DNA of 64,000 nt from Enhygromyxa salina (lineage in GTDB: Bacteria > Myxococcota_A > Polyangia > Nannocystales > Nannocystaceae). The notes beneath the pieces were generated by a model, which saw only the letters and a list, made by a program, of their open reading frames with translations, was not told the DNA's origin and did no database searches. The stretch is taken from positions 1-64,000 of the forward strand of contig NZ_PVNL01000031.1 of NCBI RefSeq assembly GCF_002994635.1, given 5' to 3'. Position 1 is the first letter of the stretch. Every line of letters begins with the position of its first letter. Below, piece by piece: positions 6,634 to 15,740 of the stretch. The position numbers and the translations under genes are program-made.

Positions 6634-8559
6634 GTGTTCGCAGCGCTGATCATCGACGCCGACGCCGACGCCCGCTCCGTCATCGAGGGCTCGCTAACCC
6701 CCTACGGGGTCGAGTTCACGATCTCACATGACCCCGGCGAGGCGATGACGCTCGCGCGGACCGGGACACCCGACATCATCTTCTTGCGGGTCGAGCTGCC
6801 GGGCGCGTCCGGGTTCTCGGTCTGCAACAAGCTGCGGCGCAACGACGACACCAAGTACATTCCGCTGATCATGTACGCGTCGGATGTCGCCGACGACGTG
6901 TTCGCGCAGCACGGCAAGCTCAAGACTCGCGCCGACGAGTACATGCGCCTGCCGGTCAACGGCGAGGCGCTGCTCGACATGGTGCGCACGCTGCTGCCGC
7001 TGCCCGGGCAGCCGATCCAGGCCGCGACGCCCCCGCCGCCGCCCGACACCGACAGCGACATCATCGATGACGTCGATCTCGACTCGGGTGACGCGGACTT
7101 TGGCGACATCGACTTCGACGACTCCGAGCCGCCCGTCGAGGCTGCCGAGCCAGCCGTCGAGGCTGCCGAGCCAGCCGCCGAGCCAGCCGCCGAAGTAGCG
7201 ATCGACCTGGGCGAAGAGACCGACGCGGCCTTCGACGCGCTGACCTTCGATGACGACGATGACGACGACTTCGAGATCGCCGCCGAGGAGGCGATCCAGC
7301 CCGGCGACTTTGCGCAGCCGGAGCCGGAGCCGGAGCCGGAGCCCGAGCCAGCGAGCGCCGAGCCGGAGCCAAGCCAGGATCCCGTCGATGACTTCGACGT
7401 TGCCGACGACGAAGACGCCGCCCCAGCGGCTCAGCCGGACACAGTCTCCGTCGAGCTCGAGCCGGCTTCAGGCCCGGTCGCGCGCGAGCGGGAGACCTCG
7501 AGCGGCAACCTCTCGGCGCGGCGCGAGGTGCTGCGCCTCAAGTCCGAGCTCAACAAGAAAGAGCGTGAGTTGCTCGGCCTGCGCGACGAGCTCGAGGGCA
7601 AAGAGCGCGAGATCCTCGACGCCAAGCACCGCAACCGCGAGCTCCTGACCCAGGCCAGCGAGGCCGAGGGCAAGGCCCTGCAGCTCGAAGAGCAGATCAT
7701 CTCGGCGCAAGAGCAGAGCGAGGCCGCGAGCCGCAACGCCGAGACCACGCGCAAGCGCGAAGAAGGCCTCAAGAACCGACTGGAGATCGCCCAGACCAAG
7801 GTCAAGGAGCTCGAGGCCAGGCTCGACGAGGCCGACGCGGGCAGCCGGGCGCTCGCGGACGCGAAGACCGAATTTCAGGCGAAGGCCGAGGAGTACGAGG
7901 CCTCCGCCCAGCAGCTCGAGGCGGAGCTCAGCGCCGCGCGCGAGGCCGCCACGACGGCCGAGACCGAGCGCGACGCCCTGGGCAACCAGCTGGCCGAGCA
8001 AGCGCAGGCGCTCGAGGCCGCGCAGGCCCAGCTGGCCGAGCAAGCGCAGGCGCTCGAGGCCGCGCAGGCCCAGCTCACGCAACAGGGCGAAGCGGGCCAA
8101 GAGGTCAGCGCGAAGCTCGAGCAGGTCCAGGCCGAGCTGGCCGCGCAGACGGAGCAGGCCCAGGCGCTGACCGACAAGCTCAGCGCGGTCGAGGCCCAGG
8201 TGGTCGAGCGCGACGAGCAGCTCGGCGAGCTCACCACGCAGATCGCCAGCCAGACCGAAGAAGCTGCATCGGAGCTGGAATTCCTCGAGCAGCGCGCCGA
8301 TCAGATGCGCGTCGCCATGCAGGAGGCCGCCGACGCGGCAGCCGCCGAGAAGCAGGCGCTCGAGACCCGGATCACGGAGATCGAGGGTGAGCGCGACGCC
8401 GCCCGGGCCGCCGCGAGCGAGCTAGAGGCTGGGCTCGAGCGGCGCCTCGTCGACCTCGAAGCCAAGCAGTCCGACGTGGAGCAGCAGCTCGCCGCTCGCA
8501 GTGATGCCGCCCGCCGCGCTCAGCAGGCGCTGGCCGTGGCACTCAGGGTCCTCGATTGA
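6634..8559 (+). CDS. frzS: FrzS-like polar motility protein (pseudo-receiver plus coiled coil)
   Basis: FrzS is needed for type IV pilus (social) motility in Myxococcus and moves from pole to pole when cells reverse. Residues 1-125 form a receiver fold in which the phosphorylation site is lost: DIIFLRVELPG has Arg where Asp is expected. The block FAQHGKLKTRADEYMRLPV closely resembles the FrzS receiver as I remember it. Residues 130-275 are an acidic, Pro/Glu-rich linker. Residues 285-640 are a long Glu/Gln/Ala/Leu coiled coil containing an exact 42-base tandem duplication (7990-8073). At 641 residues it is somewhat longer than Myxococcus FrzS. The GTG start is supported by a -10-like element. 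The gene stands alone, not next to frz chemosensory genes. Confidence 0.82.
   Translation: MFAALIIDADADARSVIEGSLTPYGVEFTISHDPGEAMTLARTGTPDIIFLRVELPGASGFSVCNKLRRNDDTKYIPLIMYASDVADDVFAQHGKLKTRADEYMRLPVNGEALLDMVRTLLPLPGQPIQAATPPPPPDTDSDIIDDVDLDSGDADFGDIDFDDSEPPVEAAEPAVEAAEPAAEPAAEVAIDLGEETDAAFDALTFDDDDDDDFEIAAEEAIQPGDFAQPEPEPEPEPEPASAEPEPSQDPVDDFDVADDEDAAPAAQPDTVSVELEPASGPVARERETSSGNLSARREVLRLKSELNKKERELLGLRDELEGKEREILDAKHRNRELLTQASEAEGKALQLEEQIISAQEQSEAASRNAETTRKREEGLKNRLEIAQTKVKELEARLDEADAGSRALADAKTEFQAKAEEYEASAQQLEAELSAAREAATTAETERDALGNQLAEQAQALEAAQAQLAEQAQALEAAQAQLTQQGEAGQEVSAKLEQVQAELAAQTEQAQALTDKLSAVEAQVVERDEQLGELTTQIASQTEEAASELEFLEQRADQMRVAMQEAADAAAAEKQALETRITEIEGERDAARAAASELEAGLERRLVDLEAKQSDVEQQLAARSDAARRAQQALAVALRVLD
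7990..8073 (+). repeat. Exact 42-bp tandem duplication inside frzS
   Basis: Two identical 42-base units (7990-8031 and 8032-8073) encode the 14-residue heptad-like unit LAEQAQALEAAQAQ twice. The phase is kept, so the coiled coil is lengthened by two heptads. Identity at the DNA level suggests a recent event. Confidence 0.9.
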
Positions 8560-8655
8560 CCTGGCTGAAATCTACATCCCTGGCGACGCCGCGCACAGCC
8601 GCCAAGCGAAGCGGCCGCGGTCGGCGAAGTGCACGATGTATGTGGGGACTTGACC

Positions 8656-10494
8656 ATGTCTGACGTCGTGTACGGCGATACCTCCAATCTCAAGCCGAGC
8701 CAGGCGCGGGGCCTGGCGCGGCTGGGCGATCGCCGGGTGCCAGCTGATCAGATCGTGACGGGTCCGCTGGCCCGGGATCTGCTCGAGCTCTCCCACGAGC
8801 TCAACCGTCGGATCGGGCTGTTCATCGATCGACGCGGCCGCATCAGCCGGGTGATCCTGGGCGACGCGCACAGCCTCGAGCTGCCCGAGTTCGAGCGCGT
8901 TCGCGGGGCCGATGGGCGCCTGCGTGGGGTTCGGTTGGTCTCGACCCACCTGGTCGCCGACGCGCTCAATCGCGAGGAGCTCGCCGACCTCACCAAGCTG
9001 CGGCTGGATCTGATCGCGGCGGTGCACGACAGCCCGGGCGGCGTCCAGATCGACATCGCCAACCTGCAGCCCGGGCGTGACGAGCAGCGGGGCTTCGAGC
9101 TCCACACGTTCAGTCGGGCACCGCTCGCGCTCTTGTCCCCCGACGCGGGCGGCCGCAATCAAGATACGCACCCACGCCCGGACCTGCCGACTGACTTCTC
9201 GGCGTTCATCACCGAGCTCGAGGCGCAGCTGGTCGCGGCCACGGCTCGCACGATCGCGGCCGGGGTCGGGGTTCGGGCCATGGTCCTGCAGGTTCACACC
9301 GACGACATGAGCCGCCAAGGCGGGATCGAGGCCCGTCAGGCCGAGCTGCGCGAGCTGTGTCGGACCGCCGGGGTCGCGCTCGTCGACCTGGTGGTCCAGC
9401 GTCGCCGCTACCCCGACCCGCGTACGTTCTTGGGGTCCGGCAAGCTGCGTGAGGTGTTGATCCATGCGCTCGAGCAAGACGTCGAGCTGCTAATCTGCGA
9501 TCCCGAGCTGTCGGCCTCGCAGGCCCGCGTGATCTCGGAGCAGACCGACCTGCGGGTCATCGATCGGACCACGCTGATCCTCGATATCTTCGCGCAGCAC
9601 GCGTCGAGCAGCGACGGCAAGCTGCAGGTCGAGCTCGCCCAGCTGCGCTACTGGCTGCCGCGCATGGTCGGCAAGGGCACGATGATGTCGCGGCTCGCGG
9701 GTGGGATCGGCGGCCGCGGTCCCGGTGAGACCAAGCTCGAGCTCGATCGCCGACGCGCGCAGAACCGCATCCACGAGCTCGACAAGCGCCTCGACCACCT
9801 TCGCAAGCAGCGTCAGCAGCGACGCGCCCGTCGCCAGCGCAGCGAGGTCCCGGTCGTGGCGATCGTCGGCTACACCAACGCAGGCAAGAGCACGCTGCTC
9901 AACACCGTGACCGAGTCCTCAGTCCGCGCCGAAGACAAGCTGTTTGCGACTCTGGATCCCACGGTTCGGCGGGTTCGGTTTCCCGAGGAGCGCGAGGTCG
10001 TGATGCTCGACACCGTCGGGTTCATCCGCGATCTCCCGCCCGCGCTGATGCAGGCGTTCTCGGCCACGCTCGAGGAGGTCGCCGAGGCCGACTTGCTGCT
10101 CCACGTGGTCGACGCCACCGATCCGGACAACACCCAGCAGATCCGCACGGTCGAGCGGATCCTCGACGAGCTGGGTGCCGCCGACGTCGATCGCTTCATG
10201 GTCTTCAACAAGTGCGATCTGCTGCCCGACGGGCAGATGGTCCCCGAGTCAGAGCTGGCCACGGGGACCTATCAAGTCAGCGCGCTCGATCGGCGCAGCA
10301 CCCGACGCCTGATGGAGGCGATCGAGAACCATCTGTGGGCGCGGGGCAAGGTCGAAGCCCCTGGGACCCACCGCGGTGGGCCCTGGATCGAGTCGGGGAT
10401 CGAGTCGGGGCTCGGGTCGGAGATCGAGTCCGCTGACGAGCACGACGACGAAGCCACCGACGAAGACGTCAGCGATGACCTTCGAGACGCGTGA
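8656..10494 (+). CDS. hflX: GTPase HflX with long N-terminal extension
   Basis: A ribosome-associated GTPase that splits stalled or heat-damaged 70S ribosomes. The GTPase domain has GYTNAGKS (from residue 405), DTVGF (about 450) and NKCD (518). The HflX-specific domain before it carries FLGSGKLREV, LRVIDRTTLILDIFA and GGIGGRGPGETKLE, then a basic helical hairpin. About 190-200 residues precede the normal HflX start; they include a folded-looking stretch (GLFIDRRGRISRVILGD, VRLVSTHLVADALN) that I recall from some long HflX forms but cannot assign a role. The C-terminus is a low-complexity acidic tail. The ATG at 8656 was chosen (MSDVVYGDTSNLK). The last 26 bases overlap the converging cbiX-like gene. 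Confidence 0.92.
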   Translation: MSDVVYGDTSNLKPSQARGLARLGDRRVPADQIVTGPLARDLLELSHELNRRIGLFIDRRGRISRVILGDAHSLELPEFERVRGADGRLRGVRLVSTHLVADALNREELADLTKLRLDLIAAVHDSPGGVQIDIANLQPGRDEQRGFELHTFSRAPLALLSPDAGGRNQDTHPRPDLPTDFSAFITELEAQLVAATARTIAAGVGVRAMVLQVHTDDMSRQGGIEARQAELRELCRTAGVALVDLVVQRRRYPDPRTFLGSGKLREVLIHALEQDVELLICDPELSASQARVISEQTDLRVIDRTTLILDIFAQHASSSDGKLQVELAQLRYWLPRMVGKGTMMSRLAGGIGGRGPGETKLELDRRRAQNRIHELDKRLDHLRKQRQQRRARRQRSEVPVVAIVGYTNAGKSTLLNTVTESSVRAEDKLFATLDPTVRRVRFPEEREVVMLDTVGFIRDLPPALMQAFSATLEEVAEADLLLHVVDATDPDNTQQIRTVERILDELGAADVDRFMVFNKCDLLPDGQMVPESELATGTYQVSALDRRSTRRLMEAIENHLWARGKVEAPGTHRGGPWIESGIESGLGSEIESADEHDDEATDEDVSDDLRDA

Positions 10495-10855
10495 GCGCGG
10501 CCGCTGCCAGCGCTGAGATCACGTCGTCGTCATCGCCGAGCGCCCCGGGAGCGAGCTGGAGCTCGAGATCAGGAAACCGCGCCCGCGCAGCGGCGACGGC
10601 GGCGGGGATGTCCTGCTTGACGTGGCGGCCACCCGGAGACAGCAGCGCCGCGACCACGACCACGCGCGCGTGCCCGGCCGCGGCGAACCCAGCGACGACA
10701 TCCTCGATGCTCGGCGCGTGCGCGAGGTAGGCCAGGGTCACGCGCGATCCCAGCTGGCTGCGCAGCTGGGTCAGCAGTCGCTCGAGCGGCCGCCGCCAGT
10801 CCGGATCGGGCGAGCCATGGGCCACCAGCAACAGGGCGGGGTCACGTGCAGTCAT
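10469..10855 (-). CDS. Short CbiX/SirB-like chelatase family protein
   Basis: A 128-residue single-domain member of the class II chelatase family (sirohydrochlorin cobalto- or ferrochelatase; short form called CbiX-S). LLLVAHGSPDP at the N-terminus carries the family His, and LLSPGGRHVKQDIP carries the second conserved His region. Short forms are half the length of CbiK/HemH and act as homodimers. The metal (Co, Fe or Ni) cannot be read from the sequence, and no cobalamin or siroheme genes are nearby. It starts 13 bases after the end of the serA-like gene on the same strand, so the two are probably co-transcribed. Its 3' end overlaps hflX. Confidence 0.8.
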   Translation of the reverse strand: MTARDPALLLVAHGSPDPDWRRPLERLLTQLRSQLGSRVTLAYLAHAPSIEDVVAGFAAAGHARVVVVAALLSPGGRHVKQDIPAAVAAARARFPDLELQLAPGALGDDDDVISALAAAALTRLEGHR

Positions 10856-10868
10856 CTCGCCTTACTAA

Positions 10869-12086
10869 CTAACCCCGATCTGCGACGGAGCGTAGATCGA
10901 CCCCGAGCACGGCCTCGTGGGCGCGGATGTCACTCAGCAGCTCGGCCGAGGGTTCGTTCTCGAGCACGATCGTCGCCGACGCGGCTCCGTCGGCGCCCTT
11001 GAACACCACGTTGCTCATCTCTTGCACGTTGAGCTGGTGGCGGCGCAGGGCCTCGAGGATCTTGGCGAGCACGCCCACGCGATCTTGATGGCGGACCACC
11101 AGCGCGAAGTGACCGGTGTGGCCGGTGTCGAGGTTGACCACGTTGGGGACGGTGCCGCGCTCGGCGAACTCTCGCACGATGCGGATCGTCTCTTCTGCGA
11201 TCGCGGCCTCGGCCTGCTCGGTCGAGGCGCCGATGTGGGGCGTCCCGTACACGCCGTCGAGCTTGGCGAGCGGGTTGTCGAACGGGGCCAAGCCCTCGGA
11301 CGGCTCGTCCTCGTAGACGTCGAGACCAGCGCGGATCCGTCCGCTGCTGACGGCCTCGGCCAGGGCCCGATCGTCGACCACGCCCCCGCGCGAGGTGTGG
11401 ATCAGCAGCGCGCCGTCGGGCAGCAGCGCGAGCTCGCGGGCGCCGATCATGTGCCGCGTGCTCTCGCGGAACGGGACGTGAACGCTGAGCACGTCGCTGG
11501 CCTCGAGCAGCTCGGCCAGGGTCGGGGCCACGTGGACCTTGTGTTGCTCGGCGTGGCCGCGATCAATGAAGGGATCAAACGCCGCGACGCGCATGCCGAA
11601 CGCCCGGCCGCGCTTGGCTAGCTCGCGGGCGATCGCGCCGTAGCCCACCAACCCGAGCCGACGGCCGAACAGCCCCTTGGCCTTGCCGTAGGTCTTCTTG
11701 TTCCAGGTCCCCGCGCGGAGCTCGGCGTTGGCTTCGCACAGCCGCCGATCCAGGGCCAGGATCAACCCAAACGCGAGCTCGGTCACCGCGATCGCGTTCT
11801 TGCCTGGACAGTTGGCGACGAACACCCCGCGCCGACTCGCGCACTCGAGATCGATCGTGTTGACGCCGGCGCCAGCCCGGATCACCAACGCGAGCTCGGT
11901 CCCGGCTGTGAACGCGGCTTCGGTGACCTCGGTCGAGCGAACGACGAGCACGTCGGGGCGACGCTGCGAGAGCACGCCCGGCAGATCACCCGCGCCCAGG
12001 GCGGGCTCGAAGATGACCTCGTGGCCGAGCGCGCGCAGGGTCTCTTGTCCAGACGGGGAGAACTTGTCGGCGATCAGGATGCGCAT
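10869..12086 (-). CDS. serA: D-3-phosphoglycerate dehydrogenase-like, with ACT domain
   Basis: NAD-dependent D-2-hydroxyacid dehydrogenase of 405 residues, most likely the first step of serine synthesis. The nucleotide-binding domain has LVGYGAIARELAKRG (last Gly of GxGxxG is Ala). Catalytic residues are in HTSRGG (Arg), DVYEDEP (Glu) and PHIGAST (His). The substrate-binding block NCPGKN is present. The C-terminal 75 residues (LVVRHQDRVGVLAKILEAL) are an ACT domain, suggesting feedback control by serine. The ATG at 12086 gives MRILIADKFSPSG, the usual start; the open frame upstream is antisense to the lipoprotein gene. It diverges from that gene across 73 bases. Other 2-hydroxyacid dehydrogenases are possible, but the ACT domain favours SerA. 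Confidence 0.88.
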   Translation of the reverse strand: MRILIADKFSPSGQETLRALGHEVIFEPALGAGDLPGVLSQRRPDVLVVRSTEVTEAAFTAGTELALVIRAGAGVNTIDLECASRRGVFVANCPGKNAIAVTELAFGLILALDRRLCEANAELRAGTWNKKTYGKAKGLFGRRLGLVGYGAIARELAKRGRAFGMRVAAFDPFIDRGHAEQHKVHVAPTLAELLEASDVLSVHVPFRESTRHMIGARELALLPDGALLIHTSRGGVVDDRALAEAVSSGRIRAGLDVYEDEPSEGLAPFDNPLAKLDGVYGTPHIGASTEQAEAAIAEETIRIVREFAERGTVPNVVNLDTGHTGHFALVVRHQDRVGVLAKILEALRRHQLNVQEMSNVVFKGADGAASATIVLENEPSAELLSDIRAHEAVLGVDLRSVADRG

Positions 12087-12122
12087 ACCGAACTGGTACC
12101 ACGACCGCTCACGTCGCATGGA

Positions 12123-12152
12123 TTGGCAATCGCGTCGGCTTGTGGGTATGCA
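12123..12152 (+). promoter_or_regulatory. Promoter of lipoprotein gene at 12160
   Basis: TTGGCA (12123-12128), 18 bases, TATGCA (12147-12152), then 7 bases to the GTG at 12160. The -35 matches the sigma-70 consensus at five of six positions. If this promoter is used, the in-frame ATG at 12148 lies inside the -10 element and cannot be the start. Confidence 0.5.
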
Positions 12153-12159
12153 TTCGAGC

Positions 12160-14355
12160 GTGCGAGGCGCGGGACACTCGAAGGTGTGCGGGCGATCCGT
12201 CTGGAGGTTGCTGGTGGTGTTCGCGTTGGTCGTGGGCTGTCGCGGTGGTCGCGGGGTAGGGGCGGCCGCTGACGGGGCGCAGGCCGGGGATGACCAGAGC
12301 GCGGCGGAGCCGGGTGCGAGCGAGGGCCGAGCCGAGACCGGATCCGCGCAGCCCGACCGCGAGCCGCTCTCGCAGTACATGGCCCGCTTCGATCGAGACG
12401 CGCCCGCGCCCGCGCCCGCGCTCGAGCCGGCCGCCGCGGGCAAGTGCCCCAAGCAGCGCGACCGCGACCGCGACGTCGGCATCGTGATCTCGCCGCTGCA
12501 CCCGGCCAAGGGCGAGGAGCTGCGGATCATGGCGGCGACTTTGGACGGCGAGGAGCCGCTCGCGCTGCGCGTCGAGCTCGAGCGGCGCGGTGAGCCGATC
12601 GAGACCGAGCAGATCCAGCGCGCGGGCGTGCCCGCGGCGACGGTCGCCCGGTTCACCCCGAGCGTGGGCGGGCGCTACGAAGTCATCGTCGGCCGCGACG
12701 GCGAGGGCCTGCGCTGCACCTCGTTCAGCGTCCGCGAGTATCACTTCAAAGACGAGAGCATGGTCGACCTGACCCGGGTCTGGTCCAACCAACGCAGCTG
12801 GAACGCGGCCGAAGAGGCGCTCTACAGCGCGTGGGTCCGCGAGCTGTTCAGCGGGCCCGCCGACCAAGATCTGGCCTGGAAGGCGCTGTCCGAGGTCACG
12901 TCGGATCGCGACCGCAACCTGCTGCACGATCACCTCGGCCGCGAGGAGGACCACCCGAGCCGCGGCTTTTCGCTGGTCCCCGACTGCGCCGACACGCCGT
13001 ACTTTCTGCGCGCTTACTGGTCGTTCAAGCGCGGGCTGCCGTTTGGGTTTCGCAAGTGCTCGCGGGGCAAGAAGAGCGCGCCCAGCTGCTTTGATCTGCG
13101 GACCAACCTGGATCCGCCCGATCGTCGGGAGCACTGGATCGATCCCCCGGTCGCGGACGCGGTCCCGATCCCGGCGGAGCAGCTGCCGGACAAGGCCGCG
13201 GTCCCGACTCACAACGACAAGATCGAGTATTTTTTTCAGCGCTCGGTCGGCTGGAGCGTGCACACGGGCAACGGCCGCTGCGCGTTCGGTGACTCGAACA
13301 GCGATCTGTACCCGGTCGCGCTCGATCGTCGGGGCCTGCGACCCGGGACCGTCTACGCGGATCCCTACGGCCATATCTTGGTGCTCGCCGAGCTCGTGGC
13401 CCCGCGCGGGAGCGCGCCCGGCATCCTGTTCGCGGTCGACGGTCAGCCTGACGGCTCGATCACGCGCAAGCGGTTCTGGGAGGGCAACTTCTTGTGGAAC
13501 CAGTCGGATCCAAGCCTGGGCGGCAGCGGGTTCAAGGCGTTTCGTCCGATCATGAACTCCGGCAGCGGTGACGTCGAGGTGTTCACCCAGATGAACGACG
13601 AGACCCTGGCCGCGCTGCAGGACTATGGCGACGTCTCGGACATGCAACAGGCGCTGGCGCCGGCCGAGTTCTACGATCTGATGGAGCGCCTGATCACACC
13701 CGGCGAGCGCAGCCCGTTCGCGGCCCAGGCCGAGCTGGTCGCCGCGCTGGCCGAGGCTGCGCGGGTCCGGGTGACCTCGGTCGACAACGGCGTCGAGTAC
13801 CACGCGGCCCACCCCGACGAGATCATCGAGATGCCCTGGGGGCACAGCGTGTTCGAGACCTCCGGCGCGTGGGAGAACTTCTCGACGCCGGCTCGCGACC
13901 TGCGGCTGCTGATCGCGATCGACGTGGTCGCCGGGTTCGCGGACAAGGTTCGGCGCAACCCGTCCGCGTTCGGGCTCGATCCCGAGCGCGACCCCGAGTC
14001 GTTCGAGCTGACGATGAGCTACCTGGCCGAGCAGCGCGAGCAGCTGCTCGCAGACCCGGATCACGCGATCAGCTACGAGCGCTCCGACGGGTCGAGCTGG
14101 AAGCTGGGACTGGATCAGGTCGTGGCGCGGGCGCCTGCGTTCGAGGCCGCCTACAACCCCAACGACTGTCCGGAAGTGCGCTGGGGTGCCGTCGAGGGCC
14201 AGGACGAGCACGCGACCTGCGATCGTCGGGCCCCCGATGATCAACAGATCAAGATGCGCTACTACCGTGTCTGGTTCGCCGAGCGGCGTCGCCCATCCCG
14301 CGGCGATGAGGGGCCCGAGATCCCCGAGCTCGCCGAGCAGCAAGCGGCGCTGTAG
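12160..14355 (+). CDS. Large lipoprotein of unknown function
   Basis: About 731 residues. A signal sequence ends in the lipobox ALVVGC, so the mature protein is lipid-anchored. An Ala/Pro/Glu-rich linker follows (to about residue 90), then a beta-rich domain (about 95-200; LRIMAATLDGEEPLALRVELE, RYEVIVGRDGEG) and a large domain rich in Trp, Tyr, His and Asp. Motif-like stretches in the latter are FQRSVGWSVHTGNG, GTVYADPYGHILVLAE and WGHSVFETSGAWENFSTPARD. I do not recognise a family; the paired Tyr/His segments could form an active site but I do not assign a reaction. The start is uncertain: GTG 12160 fits the promoter, ATG 12148 adds four residues and ATG 12118 adds fourteen. It diverges from serA and is followed by a 213-base gap before a PilZ gene. 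Confidence 0.75.
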   Translation: MRGAGHSKVCGRSVWRLLVVFALVVGCRGGRGVGAAADGAQAGDDQSAAEPGASEGRAETGSAQPDREPLSQYMARFDRDAPAPAPALEPAAAGKCPKQRDRDRDVGIVISPLHPAKGEELRIMAATLDGEEPLALRVELERRGEPIETEQIQRAGVPAATVARFTPSVGGRYEVIVGRDGEGLRCTSFSVREYHFKDESMVDLTRVWSNQRSWNAAEEALYSAWVRELFSGPADQDLAWKALSEVTSDRDRNLLHDHLGREEDHPSRGFSLVPDCADTPYFLRAYWSFKRGLPFGFRKCSRGKKSAPSCFDLRTNLDPPDRREHWIDPPVADAVPIPAEQLPDKAAVPTHNDKIEYFFQRSVGWSVHTGNGRCAFGDSNSDLYPVALDRRGLRPGTVYADPYGHILVLAELVAPRGSAPGILFAVDGQPDGSITRKRFWEGNFLWNQSDPSLGGSGFKAFRPIMNSGSGDVEVFTQMNDETLAALQDYGDVSDMQQALAPAEFYDLMERLITPGERSPFAAQAELVAALAEAARVRVTSVDNGVEYHAAHPDEIIEMPWGHSVFETSGAWENFSTPARDLRLLIAIDVVAGFADKVRRNPSAFGLDPERDPESFELTMSYLAEQREQLLADPDHAISYERSDGSSWKLGLDQVVARAPAFEAAYNPNDCPEVRWGAVEGQDEHATCDRRAPDDQQIKMRYYRVWFAERRRPSRGDEGPEIPELAEQQAAL

Positions 14356-14556
14356 CTCGGCGGCCGCCTGGTCCTGCGCGGTGCCCGAACTCCACCATTG
14401 CTGGCTCGCGTCGGCCCGCTGACCGGTTTCGCTCCAAAGTCGCGAGCGCGCACCCGGGAGCCACCGGGTGGGTCGGGTCTGGGCGAGCGCGCGCGCGGGA
14501 GTTCAAAGGTGTGGCGCGGTCGAGACTTAGGGGATCGCGGGGGCGTGGTTCTAGTG

Positions 14557-14562
14557 TAAACT
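14557..14562 (+). promoter_or_regulatory. -10 element of PilZ gene 14569
   Basis: TAAACT, preceded by TG, lies 6 bases before the ATG at 14569. There is no room for a Shine-Dalgarno, so this is a clear leaderless candidate. No convincing -35 hexamer at 16-18 bases. Confidence 0.5.
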
Positions 14563-14568
14563 GCGGCC

Positions 14569-14913
14569 ATGTCGACGATTCAGGGCGCCGGCGATCCCAG
14601 CGACCGCCGCGATAATCAGCGCTTCGATGTCGTCGTGGTGGTCCGGATCTTCATCGGCGACAAGGTGGAAGACTGGCCGAGCGAAGACATCAGCGCCGGC
14701 GGCATGCGTCTGCGTGTCGACGGTGAGCCACCCAAGCTCGGTTCGCGCCTCAAGGTCAGCTTCAAGCTGCCGTTGCTCGCCGCGCCGATCGAGGCCGAGG
14801 GTGAGGTCCGCTGGGTAGATCGGGGCACGCCAACCGTGCTCGGCATCCAGTTCAGCACCGGCTTGCGCGCGCGCGAAGTCTGGGCGATCAACCGCCTGCA
14901 CACGAGGCGGTGA
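14569..14913 (+). CDS. PilZ domain protein (c-di-GMP receptor)
   Basis: A 114-residue single PilZ domain. Both cyclic di-GMP-binding motifs are present: RDNQR near residue 14 (RxxxR) followed by the first beta strand, and DISAGG (D/NxSxxG) near residue 40. The rest matches the PilZ barrel (GSRLKVSFKLP, VRWVDR, LGIQF) and the closing helix. It is therefore predicted to bind c-di-GMP and act as a small cytosolic adaptor. Its partner is unknown. Its stop codon overlaps a possible GTG start of the next gene by 4 bases, so the two may be coupled. Confidence 0.9.
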   Translation: MSTIQGAGDPSDRRDNQRFDVVVVVRIFIGDKVEDWPSEDISAGGMRLRVDGEPPKLGSRLKVSFKLPLLAAPIEAEGEVRWVDRGTPTVLGIQFSTGLRAREVWAINRLHTRR

Positions 14914-15740
14914 CACGACCACGAGTCACATCGGCGGCGGTGATGTCCAGGTGCATCACGGCCGCGACACTGAGCCTGGCGATCTCGCTGGTCGGGCCGG
15001 CTACCTATGCTCGGGCTGCGCCCGCTGTGGCCGAGATCGCCGAGGGCCCAGCGCTGCCCGGCGTCGAGGATGAACCCGGTGAAGATCCGCTGCCCGATGT
15101 CGGGCCGGCCGAGACAGATCCCGAACGTGAGCCGCAGCCCGCGGGCGGATCGGGTGTGGGTGCCGGACCCGACGCCGCGCCGGAGGTCGAGCCGGCCGCG
15201 CCCGTCGAGCCGCCGCCGCCGACCATGCAGCAGTCGGTGGTCGTCCGGGTCGCCGTCGGCCTCTCGTCCGAGCTCGACGGCAGCAAGACCGAGAAGACCC
15301 TGCTCGATCAGCTCGAGCGCTCGGTCGGCGCGTCGCCGCAGCCAAGCTCGGATGTTCGGCGCCTGCGGGTGGGCTCGGCGAGTCCGCAGGAGATCTGTCG
15401 GGAGGGCCGCGACGATCTGGTGATCACGATCGGCTACGTGCCCGACCGCGAGCAGCCAGTGCTGTTCACGCGTGACTGTCTGATCGAAGAGGAGCTCGGG
15501 ATCCGGTCGTCGGCCGCGGTCACGGACCCGGACCTGCTCGGGGTTCTGTGGTCCGAGCACAACGACCGGATCGCCAGCGGCGCGCGTGAGCGTCGGCGCG
15601 TCCGGGTCTCGCCAAAGGTGCGGACCGGGTTGATCGCGGGCGCGGCCGTGGCCGTGATCGGTGTGGCGGTGGGGCTGTTGATCGCGGGCGCGGTGCGCAA
15701 GGACACCGTCGTCCTCGTCATCACGCCGATGAGCAATTAG
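14910..15740 (+). CDS. Exported or membrane protein of unknown function, downstream of PilZ
   Basis: 276 residues from the GTG at 14910, or 265 from the ATG at 14943. The N-terminus (CITAATLSLAISLVGPATYARA) looks like a cleavable signal peptide. An acidic Pro/Glu/Gly-rich segment follows, then a soluble domain of about 130 residues (QQSVVVRVAVGLSSELDG, DLVITIGYVPDRE, LFTRDCLIEEELG), and near the C-terminus a strong membrane helix (GLIAGAAVAVIGVAVGLLIAGAV) with a short Lys-containing end. The fold of the middle domain is not recognised. GTG 14910 overlaps the PilZ stop (GTGA), which favours coupling; ATG 14943 gives a more typical signal peptide. The last 4 bases overlap the converging mscS gene. 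Confidence 0.65.
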   Translation: MTRPRVTSAAVMSRCITAATLSLAISLVGPATYARAAPAVAEIAEGPALPGVEDEPGEDPLPDVGPAETDPEREPQPAGGSGVGAGPDAAPEVEPAAPVEPPPPTMQQSVVVRVAVGLSSELDGSKTEKTLLDQLERSVGASPQPSSDVRRLRVGSASPQEICREGRDDLVITIGYVPDREQPVLFTRDCLIEEELGIRSSAAVTDPDLLGVLWSEHNDRIASGARERRRVRVSPKVRTGLIAGAAVAVIGVAVGLLIAGAVRKDTVVLVITPMSN

